Below, in pieces: positions 44,482 through 55,000 of a stretch of DNA of 64,000 nt. Origin of the DNA: Branchiostoma floridae (taxonomy: Eukaryota > Chordata > Leptocardii > Amphioxiformes > Branchiostomatidae); NCBI RefSeq assembly GCF_000003815.2, contig NC_049984.1, positions 17,358,312 to 17,422,311 on the forward strand, written 5' to 3'. The notes under the pieces were generated by a model, which saw only the letters and a program-made list of their open reading frames with translations, was not told where the DNA came from and did no database searches. Made by a program: the position numbers and the translations under genes. Positions within the stretch are counted from its first letter, which is position 1; the number at the start of each line of letters is the position of its first letter.

Positions 44482-47400
44482 TCAGGGGGAGGTCTGGATG
44501 TAGCTGACCTTCAGGGTTCCGTAGTAACATGCCCGGATCAGGAACAGGATCCCGATGATGAATGCACCTGAAAATCAACAAAATAGAAATGGCTCCATGC
44601 CTAAGGCATTGCAAAAAATGCAGGTCTTTAAATATCAAAGGAAAAAGTAAAGCAATTTAACTTTTTAAATCAGTCAACCCCAAATCATGCTTGCTGTCGA
44701 TGACAAAGGAAAGAGGTATAAGCGTTCAGTTGCCTGTAGGCTTAAAAAAGCTAGACATGTAGTTTGTGAGCATGACTGAGGTTTAGCACAGAAGCACATA
44801 GCAGGGCATGTTACATGTACAGATGTTGATACATGTTGGTAGACCCCCATCCCCAGAGCTCCATTATGTAACATAACATGTACATCAAACACAGAGTAAA
44901 GCCTTAGACACTTACCAACCCATGCAAAGTAGATCCCTCCTTGTTGTCTTGCCAACTCATAAGTTCCCACCTGGTTATGAAGATGACAGTGTTAAATATA
45001 TACAGCTGCACATCACTTTTGACTATTCACCTAAACATTTGTGCAAAGCTATGGAGGCAAAGATGCTATTATACATTATAACAAATTTACTACTGAATGT
45101 TAGTATACATGCAAGCTATTCTTGAAATTTACATTTTGAGTATCAGAAAAAACATTTACTTCCAGATTCCTTCTACAAATCTGAACAAGAGAAACATTAA
45201 TTTCCAGATTCCTTCTACAAATCTGAACAAGGGAGACGATAATCTAATACATCATGTTACGCACTTAAATCTTTTTTCTTTGTACCTTATTATAGTTTGG
45301 GTGCATTTGTGGCCCTATTCTCCTAAATAAATTTAACTTCGAAAATCTTGCAGTATATTTCTTACCGTGACCCCGATTCCTGCTAAGATGAAGATCATGC
45401 CCAACACAACACAGATGGTGCACTTCCTTCTGGCATAACTGCTTCCGACAGACGACCTACAGTATAAGACAGGAGTCACAACGTTATCATAGTGCCTACT
45501 AGCTATCCAACCTACTATTCATCCTATTCTAGCTCCTTTCTACTCCTATGATCGTTTCCCTGCCAAAGACATGTAGTCTGACATTGGTTCATACAGAAAT
45601 GACTCACATCTATATATTCCTGTAAAATACACACAAGAGCTCACATGAAGATGTGCACCAATACTTACACTTTTCTGCAATGAGGACACCTTGACAGGGC
45701 ATTTGTTGTGGATGTAAACTGTAAATAGATAAAAGATGATCAGTTCAGTTAAAAGAACTGTTATGAAAACAATTATGATACTAACAGAAACAGAGGTTCA
45801 GAAAATGCTAAAACAAAGTCTGAAGAATATGGCAAAGCAAATAATTAACCAGTTTTTCTATAATTAGTAACTAGTGGAAAATGACTCAGATTTTCAGCCA
45901 GGTCATCCCTTCTCTTATTGATAAGTATGCTGAACTTATTTCTAAATGTCCTACCCTTGCAAGACAGGGAACACTGGACACTAAACCGGATCGTAATAGT
46001 GATAATTTCTACATGATAATGATTTCTAAATGAGCTGGTTTTCTCAAAACTCACCATGAAGGTCATACTGCAGTGTCCACAGATAACTCTGGTCCCACCT
46101 GCAGGAGGGATGGGAGGGGCCATGGCTCCACCTCCGCCATCCAGGCTGATGATCCTCTTACTGTCAATAACAACAACAACATCAACAAATCTTAGCTTGA
46201 TGGCTCATCTGTGTTCAACAGTTGGTATCATTTATTCTAGAGCAGGAGTGAACCACAATTTCCAACACAAATGGAAAATGGGACTTTTCGACTGAACAGC
46301 ACCAGTCTTTGTCAATGAATGAGCAATTTGCTGCTTCCTTCCTTGACTAACGTTGTATTCTTCTTGCATAAAGTAATGTCATCTATGTATAGAAGTTACA
46401 GATCACTCATTCCTTACCAAAGACTGGTGCTGTTCAGTTGTAAACTTCAGTGCCATTTTCCCTTTGTGTTGGAATTTATAGTTTCATCATTCATCACAGT
46501 AAAAAAAATATCTTTACACTATATCATTATTTCACATCATGGAGTTCAAGATAAAGTAAAGGAAGACATGTACACATGTCTAAAGATTGACATATTTTCT
46601 AACTTCTCACCAGTTTGGTCTTGGGCAAGCGATCTTCCTGGAGGTGCTCTTACAGATCAAGAGACAGTTGCATGGGCAGCGCACATACTTCTTGCCAGGG
46701 GGAGCTGTTTTGATGGGCTATATGATAGGAAAGCAAACAAAATGGGTTACTCTCACCTCTCAAATAAACGTACCGGTACGTTTATTTTTTTCCGCCTCAA
46801 AATCCACCCGGTACGTCCTTATTTTAGACGGTACGTTTATTTTTTTTTTCAAATTGGGGCTTTCTTTACTAACCAGGAACCCCAAAAATATTGAAAGTTT
46901 GGTATTTTCTGCCCATATTTCCGCTGTATTTTTGCTTAATATTCACTATTTCGGACGAGGCATCGCGGATTTCCATGCCGCTAGCGCTATGACCCAAACA
47001 TAACTAGGGATGCGTACCGGTACGCAGGACCAGTTCTGGACTTGCAAAAACGTTTCGGTTCAGGTCCAAAAATACCGGAACACAAGTGATTCGGCACTGG
47101 ACTCGTAAAAAAATATATCCTTTTCGTTTTAGACCATCTTTAACCTTCCAAAAATCTTGAAATGTTGCGCTGAACAAAGACGAAAACATCGAGGTCACAT
47201 GCTACACACACAGTCGCTTACTTCCGTAAATTCTCTATCAAAACACAGAAATTAACCACCAACCAAACAAATTAAAAAGTTACCAATACTTTTCCACTAT
47301 TTTTCACCCGTAGTCAACTTGTTTTAATGTTCCAGCAACGAAAAAATCATTCCAAAACAAAGCATAGCGATCAATCGGCTCGAAAAGATCCGCCATGTTG

Positions 47401-50400
47401 GATTCATCAACTCACGCCGAATCTCGCGGTAATGCGTGAGAGAATCATGTATTTTCTGCAGTACCGGTATTTCTCGATAGGGGGCAGTGTCTATGACCTT
47501 GGTTTCTGCAACATTGAAAATAGCACAAGTGGTGAATAAGGTATTCTAAGTTGGAATGTTTCTTCAAAATGTTATTTTGTAACAATGATTATAAAATAAA
47601 CTTTTTTTTTTATTTCTTCAATTTTTATTTTCATTCATTTTTTTACTTTTATTTTAATCTTTGTTGATGGTGTGACACTCAGATAAAGAAAATATGTGCA
47701 ATAACATAGGAATTATTCTGTTCATTATTTATACAATTAACTGATATGGTAATAAAAAAAAAATAACTGATATGGTATTGAGGCATAAATAAATAAAAAG
47801 AGCCTAGTACCTGCTTATCATCTTCTCTTGGACTGAAGTAGCATGGGCACAGTTTACATGTCAATTTGGTATTTTTCCGGGGGGTACTTTTATTCCAGGG
47901 GGTACTTTTATTAGATTTTGAAGATTTGTCCGGGGGGTACTTTTATTCCAGGGGGTACTTCTATTTGAGAGGTGAGAGTACATACTTTTGTACAATATCA
48001 TGTACATGTCTATTCTGTATGATTATAAGATTCATAGCATTGTTGTACAACTACAAGTTGCCATCTGTTGTATCATAAACAGTTTTATGTCATACCTGGG
48101 CCACGAAAACGTTCGATACAGGTGTTCCGGACCGTGTGATAACTTTCTGTATTACAGGGGTTCTAAGTTGTATCACACGGGCTTCCTTCGAGTAAATCGA
48201 ACTATGTATTTTGAACGGGCCAAATACGGCATGGTTGAAAATTTGAATACCTGATTCGGACGTTTGAATTGCTGCTGTTGCAATCTTTTGTTCGAGGACA
48301 CATTATTTTCTCTTAACTTCTGGTGCATTTCCCATCGAAACATGTGTTTTCTCAGGTGGGTATGACATAAATAAAATACAACACGGTGTATTCCGTATCA
48401 CCCGAGGTACAAGCCTGACCGTGGGAAGGATTGCCCGACGGCTGAAGTCATTGAAAGCCCTGTGTTCTAAAAACATCATAGGAACTTTATGATATATGTT
48501 TCAACTCCTTTTCAAGTCAAGTTGGAAATAAGAGACACTGAGTGCAAATATCACGCCAGGCTAACTTTGCCACAACATTAACCAACCCATCGGCAATGTA
48601 ACCAACACAACAGTGCAAAATTTTTGACGGCTGTCTGGAATGTGCTCCTCCTTTAGTGATTAACTTGGTCAAATACATACCTCAAACATGAACTTGAGCA
48701 TGGAACTAGGAATAGTCTATGTTTACCACATAAAGGGTGTCCACCAAACCAGGACAAATAAGGCAAGGTAATACTGAGATTTGTAGCTGTATAGCTGTAT
48801 AGCTGGTATAACCGCCCTTTCACACACAGCACAGCATCAGTTGGTTATATAACACTGAACCACCTGTCACACCTACATGTAGCTTTTGACAGCTGTAAGT
48901 TTTGTTGTTACTAAAGCTTAGAATCTAGTAAGGATGTTTATACTGTGCTTGGTGGAAATATGACCCAACATAATTCAATTACTGTACAAGGTAGTGAAGT
49001 ACCATTCTTTCCTTTCAATCATCTCAGTATCACCTTCGAAATCAAATCAAGTCAAGTCAATCCTTAAAGTTAAAGTCTTCAAAATGTTCTTGTTTCAAGG
49101 CAAGTTCAAGTCACAGTTCCCAGACCTGAAGTATTTTCTTGCTCTAAATTTCTGACTTCTGGCAAGCCCTGTGATATGGTTGCTCTAACATATTGTGAGT
49201 TCGTCAATGCTTTGTTTACATAGACGACAGTACAAATACCTTTCTTCTTCTAACACTACACTAAAAAACTTCTCCGACTATAAAAAATTTGCATTACTTC
49301 ATTCAAACTTACAGTGGCCTCATTACAACTGGTACACTTTACGACATGCTGGTGTAGTTTGCCCTCCAGTGACACGGGCGCCTGGCAGACCCTACAGTTG
49401 ATGGTTGGAATGCCTCCGTCTGCTGTGGGAGTGTAGGGCGGGGGCTGCTCGTCAGGCAAGATGGGGGGGACGGGGCCGACCGGGATGGACGATGGAATGC
49501 CTACAGGAAAAAACAGACAACTCTTTTACTGTACAATACATCTTGAAATGTTTGCATTAGTTTTAATTTCACAATTTGTCCAGTGACCTCTCCAGTGTGA
49601 ATGGCTTGAATATGCATTTCCAATGTATTACTACAGTAACTGTACTATAGAATTATTTCAACCGCAACTTTAAAATCAATGCAAAAACCTATTTTCCCCT
49701 TGTAAAACAAAATTAAGTCCCTATGAAGACAAATAAACCTACAGTAATATCAAATAGTCTTTGTTTTTCAAGCTTAAACAGATATAGTGCACAAAATAAC
49801 CCACAGAGATCAGTGTCAGATGTCTTTTACATATACATTTGTAGATAAAATGTGGCTCATATTATACAAGCTAAAGATTCTGACTCTACTCTAAATAGGA
49901 TTAGGAGTTGAAAAGATCATTTTCATGATATTGACATGATAAGGATACTGAAGTATTTTTCATTATAACAATATGAATCTCAATCTACCCAAAGCAAATC
50001 AAAGCAGATCTACATTTACAATGCAAAACACTTTGCTGTTAAATTATGCAAAGTTTTCATCTGTAACGCAATCAACAAATAATGTTTGCATCTTTTTTCC
50101 ATCTGTTTTTAGGCAGGAAACCAAATTCAACACTTTAAGTTTAACAGTTTGTGATCAGCTTTTCAGATATTTCATGACTCTATCACATCACAGAGATGTT
50201 TGGTGCAGATGTACAACTATGAGAATGAGAATGCGTCATGGTAAACAAAACAAAAACAGACTAATTATGTCTCGCGCGGAACATGTGACACTGACAGTTC
50301 CTCTAGTCTGAGTACGTATGAAACTAAAAGTGTTCACAAACAAGTCAACATGCGTGTCTGTGCACCGCAAAGGCTGTACCAAACCGGCGATTCTAGCGTT

Positions 50401-50740
50401 CTCTTCCAACAAACATACTGACAAAGCCAGTAGCACCGTAATAAGTCTGGTCAAACCTACTTCATTAAATATTTACACCGACATCTGCTGACTGCCACAC
50501 ACAGCTAAAGTAGGGAGAGCAAATGTTTTCGCACTAGCTTGTCTGCGTACACACATGTTATCTGCTAGGATACGCTCCGTTTCGCCAGAATAACTGGATG
50601 AATCTAGCTTCAGTGTAGTCTCAGACTTATATTCTACCGTTCCCACCTGAAGAGGGGTATCCCGGAGGCGACAGAGGAGCCTGCTCGGGACTTTTCTCTC
50701 CGCCAAGCAGAGGAGAGCGCTCTTCTTCTCCGTCCGCCAT
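44482..50740 (-). CDS. PIP4P: TMEM55/PIP4P-type phosphatidylinositol-4,5-bisphosphate 4-phosphatase family, 258 aa
   Basis: Exons in transcript order: 50647-50740, 49313-49500, 46611-46717, 46055-46160, 45669-45718, 45366-45456, 44916-44970, 44482-44567. Total 777 nt, phases consistent, 258 residues; human PIP4P2 is of similar length. The start [14 protein letters not shown] has a dileucine-type acidic lysosomal sorting signal. A proline-rich segment follows, then Zn-binding-like CxxC pairs ([36 protein letters not shown]), then two C-terminal membrane spans (residues about 190-213 and 228-243) and a short tail. The family acts on late endosome/lysosome membranes. It defines a CX5R active-site motif; here the segment is CKSTSRK (residues 116-122), so the arginine is lysine. 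Vertebrates have two paralogues, and I cannot say which is closer. Confidence 0.95.
46229..46500. repeat. Long foldback element
   Basis: CTGAACAGCACCAGTCTTTG at about 46293 is inverted at about 46420-46438 (CAAAGACTGGTGCTGTTCAG). The pairing extends outward through CCAACACAAATGGAAAATGG and its inverse CCATTTTCCCTTTGTGTTGG, so the arms are roughly 75-80 nt. It is a MITE-like hairpin in PIP4P intron 3. Confidence 0.8.
46748..47980. mobile_element. 1.2-kb TIR element with TA ends
   Basis: TACTCTCACCTCTCAAATA at the left (46748) is mirrored by TATTTGAGAGGTGAGAGTA at the right (ending 47980). Inside each end lie GTACC-centred palindromes; the right end has GGGGGTACTTTTATTCC in four tandem variants. 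The outer TA dinucleotides would fit a TA target duplication (Tc1/mariner-like). I see no transposase. It lies in PIP4P intron 2. Confidence 0.72.
48083..48215 (+). repeat. Dispersed repeat, copy 2 (partner at 2063-2165)
   Basis: GTTTTATGTCATACCTGGGC and AAGTTGTATCACAC are shared in order with 2063-2165. Lies in PIP4P intron 2, just right of the 46748-47980 element. Confidence 0.75.
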
Positions 50741-50746
50741 TTTGAG

Positions 50747-50754
50747 TCATGTGA
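50747..50754. promoter_or_regulatory. M-box-like E-box (TCATGTGA)
   Basis: TCATGTGA lies 7 bp upstream of the PIP4P ATG and 15 bp from the CLEAR box. MiT/TFE factors bind such sites. It may be within the 5' UTR. Confidence 0.45.
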
Positions 50755-50768
50755 ATCTGACCTGTCCG

Positions 50769-50778
50769 GTCACGTGAC
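50769..50778. promoter_or_regulatory. Perfect CLEAR box (TFEB/TFE3 site) upstream of PIP4P
   Basis: The palindrome GTCACGTGAC matches the CLEAR consensus exactly and lies 29-38 bp upstream of the PIP4P ATG. Vertebrate TMEM55B is a reported TFEB/TFE3 target (recalled), so the site suggests conserved lysosomal-stress regulation. Confidence 0.7.
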
Positions 50779-52081
50779 AAGAGCAATACTTCAGCCTTGA
50801 AAACTCTGTAAAAATTAGGATTTCCGAAGATTTATTGCAATTTTTGCAGCTCTAATATCGAAAAAAGGAAGAGAATCTGTTCAAAGTTGACATAATTCCT
50901 TGTAAGAAAGTTTGCTCTTGATGTGGCTGCATCTGGTCTCGCGAGAGGTTGCGAGAGTGTGGCTGTAGACGAGAGGTTAGTGACCCCAGGTGAGTCAGTT
51001 GGAATGTGAGGATCGATCCGTCATTGTTGGGCACACGTAACGCCAGGTGTGCCTCGTGACTGGCCGGTTCTGTAGGGCACGCTCTTAAGGCGGGGGTTTT
51101 GAAAGGGCACACGTTCACACCGGTCCGTTCACACCGGCAGTGAAGCTGTGGCCATGTGGTGAACAGTACAGTGAGCATCTACCAGTAGAGGGTCGAAGGT
51201 GTTCACAAGTTTTCATCAAAATTCAAATGGCACCCAGGCTAGATTGTCAACATTAACTGTTAACTTGTTATACAATGTAATACTTTCCCCCGGTATTGAT
51301 AGGCTAACACTAACATTTATATAATCCTAACGCACAAAAATTGTCTAAAATGGTACAAAATAGGAATTTTTTTCTTCTGTTGACAGGACTGAGGTTAAAT
51401 CTTATGAATAACACATAATTACCGAATTAACACGTTACGATAACCAGTACCCAAACCCTGAGGATGATCCTGTAGATCGATTGGTGTAGAAAGACTTATT
51501 GACATTCCTGAGTTAAAATAATCAGTTATTGAATGTTAAAAACAAAACAAGGTACTTGTATGTTAAAAATTGTTATGATATCGAGGTTTGAGCCAACAAC
51601 CCATACAAGGCCTAACATAACCCACACTAAATGGTTAGTGTCATTTGTTGATTCAATGGGACTCCCAAAAGTTGTGGAAAATCCACAAAAGACTGATAGA
51701 GGATTAGTCGATGTTGAATTTGGCCACTCCACTTTCATTTTGAACTTAAGTACCTAACATTACATATGTCTTCAAACTTTCTCTTCAACCTTAACGTTAT
51801 TATGCAACAATTGTGTTAAACTAAACATTTTTGTACATGATGAGGGTATGTCAAAAAATTAACTTGTATTAAAACAATTTTTCTACTCATACTTTAAGTT
51901 TTAAAGATTTTTAATGATAATGTAGATGCTCAAGAAGAAGAAAGTGATGTTTCATTCTTTGGTGGTATTTCTTACTAGTATTTCTAGCCACTTTCTTAGA
52001 CATTGATTCAACATCACCATTATGTGCTATTAAATTACATAACGTTATACATGTTTTGTTTTTTTTAAGTTGGAGGACCCA

Positions 52082-55000
52082 ATGGCTACAGGATCAGGAG
52101 AGTCCAAGACTAGATCCAAGAAGCTTTTTTACATCAGAGACTCAGTTGTGGAAGTGGAGGAGGACTTCAACCATGAGTTCAAAGGTCATCGTAATCTTGC
52201 GGTGGAAGAGCTGCCATCTTGGTGCTATCAGCCCGGCAGTGAGCGTAGGTCACGCAGGGCCATTTCAAGGTCAGCGCGCCACATCAGAGAAATGAGATTT
52301 CAGGGTTCGAAATACACATACTTAACTTGCAATTTGCACATAATTTTTGAGATTTGCATGTAAAATCATTCTGAACTTGCAATCTTGCATGTTCAAAATA
52401 CCTGGCCTATTGGAAAAATACTGAGGAATTAGACCCCCTACTCTTAGACAAAAAGACAAATGGATGTGTGTCTTTATCCTTTCTTGTTTTTGCCAGTAAC
52501 TTTCTCCGGTAACTTTACTAGATGTAATCAAAATTCACCGATTCAAGCTAGCGATACTCGTCGCCACCGCCGCCTAGTTGTATTTTGCATGTAAATTTTT
52601 CAAATTGCACGTAAAATTTTTGCCAAGTTGCAATTTTGCATGTAGCAAAAAAAAAAGTATTTCGATCCCTGGATTTGCTTTCTTATATTTAGGAGTTATT
52701 TGCATCAGTGCATCTACTTTTACCTTTAGCTAAACTCTCATCTGTTCTAAATTTTTGTTATCAAACAAACAAATATAAGCAGAATACAGATAGCATTGGC
52801 CAGTGTTATTGATCTTTAGTTTAGCCGTTGTTATGCATATGTGTTGGTTGAAAAGATTTGCCTTTTTTCAAGTTCCTTTTCTGCATGCCAAGAAAATTTG
52901 GTGTCAACATAATATCCTTGGTGTCAATGAGTATATTAACCTTAAACACCAAAATGTCTTTCATTTCTCTTGAATGATTAGCCTGTCATCACTCCCTTAA
53001 TTTGTTCATAGAGCCTTGAATGCCTTCCTGAACACTGGGAAAGGAGGAACGGTATACTTGGGGATAACAGACGACGGCCGTGTGAAGGGGATCAGGCTCA
53101 CACAGTACCAGGTATAAGGGACACCATGTCTTTCTCTGTCTACCTTCACTTTTCCAGAAGCAAAACTACTAGCCATTGTAACACATTGCGTGGGTATGGA
53201 CACTACTGGGGGTTCAAATATTATTTCAATTATGGATACAACTGGTGGTATGGACCTTACTGGGGGTACTGATACCACAGGGGGTATATTATATAACCGG
53301 TAGCTGCTCTCCAACAAGATCTCCTAAGTGCCACTGACAAAAGATTAACATGCATTGGCATAATACCGGTCATAAGCCTTATACCGGTCGATTAAAAATA
53401 GTGGAACTTAAAGAGATCTACACATGCAACAATAGTTATTTCTGAGGTATGCACACTTCAGACATCTAGGTGTCCAATACATAATTTACAAAGCATCGAT
53501 AACAATGCATTCGAAGACAACAAGGCCAAAAGTTTTCAGGTCATTTTCGGGGCAGGCGAGCTCGTCGTGGGACAAACACACTGTCACGTTCATCGCCAGA
53601 TTTGTAGATAATAATCACATGTGCTCACGGCACAAGACGAGCATGATTCAACAGCAATCTTGAATTTCTTTTGGTGACCTACAACTCGTGTAAAAGTGTG
53701 AGGAACCGTTGCATTATCGCCCGGATCTACGGCTGAATGGGTCAAATTGAACGTACGCCGCCATTTTCCCCGCCATTTTTAATGCTACGGCCAGCAGTAA
53801 AGTTTTACGTCATAGCGGTTGTGACGGACCAAAATTAAATGAAAATTCTTGTCAGTATACGCCCATTTTCTCATGACTTTTTGTATGCTCATGCAGATTT
53901 TTGTTTTGTGCAACTACTAACAGGAAAGAAAGGAACAACAGAGGATGTATAAAGGTACATAGCGGCAGTTAATTGTGCCGTGTTTCGTTCGGCCAGTATA
54001 GTGCACCCCCTTCCAACCACGCGCCCGTTCTCCGTGCGATTCCGCGGTGTGTTCCAATTACCATATTATGTTTTTAGCAGGACCAGAGAGACAAAATAAT
54101 TTACACAGAAGAAGTGGCAAAGGTAAGCTGTAACAGCAACATGCAACTGGAGAAAATGATGCGTTGATCATTTGCCAAATTAGCATTGCTTGAGAAGTTG
54201 CAGTAAACCGACCGGTATTATGCCAATGGATGTTACAGATGTTATCCGAAACATCTAACTGTTTCCAAAACCACATTTAGTTGCTTGAGTTATTGCTTTT
54301 TGGTGTACATGTACTTGGATTTCTAACCTTCATCGACATATTACTTTAAATGTTGCTTCCAAAATAAGAACACAGAATATGACTAGTAAAACTGATGTCT
54401 TTTCCCTCTCCAGAAGGACCATGTTGTGACAGGCATGGTGGACCTGATGGGGAGGTACAATCCTCCTGTAGCCAGGCACCGCTGGAAAATCAAGTTTGTC
54501 CCCGTTGTGACTTTACGAGAAGAAATAGAGGCTGGAAAGGGTGCAGATGTTAGGTATGCCATATTATTTCGAGATCATTTACATTATTCGTGACCCCCTC
54601 TGTTGATTGTACAAGACTTTTATACTAATTGACACATGTAGTCAAGCTAGACATGGTGACTTTGTTTTAAGCAGTTATCACACATTCTGGACCTATCCAC
54701 AACCTAAATGAGCACTGGGTCCAGAGTATCTTGGAATCCATTCTATTCTAGGTCCAGTTCACTTATGATTTTCCTAACTTTGATTTTTCAAAATTCATAC
54801 AACTGTAGCTGGCTGATGCAGACATCTAACTTTAGATCAGTAACTACTGTAGTGCATCCTTACCAATCGACACCTAACCATGTAGATGACCTTGCACACA
54901 ACTAACTCCCAACCATGGCCTGAAGAAGGTCCGGCCATGGTTGGCAACTTGCATATGTGTAACAGAGGATTAATTCCGAACCATGGTCTGGAGAGGGTCA

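Larger units (their letters stand above)
50741..52069. other. Divergent spacer between PIP4P and the AlbA_2 gene
   Basis: The two genes are transcribed away from each other with 1,341 bp between their ATGs. The PIP4P side holds the CLEAR box and an M-box-like site. No exon could be recognised, but the AlbA_2 gene probably has a non-coding first exon here because its ATG lies 12 nt after an acceptor (TTTTTTTAAG at 52060-52069). Confidence 0.6.

Noticed and set aside
46319-46894. 191-codon ORF
   Set aside because: It spans the arms of a foldback element and antisense of PIP4P exon 3; no protein family resemblance.
51533-51757. 74-codon plus ORF upstream of the AlbA_2 ATG
   Set aside because: No recognisable motif and not joined in frame by an evident donor to the exon at 52070; may be chance.
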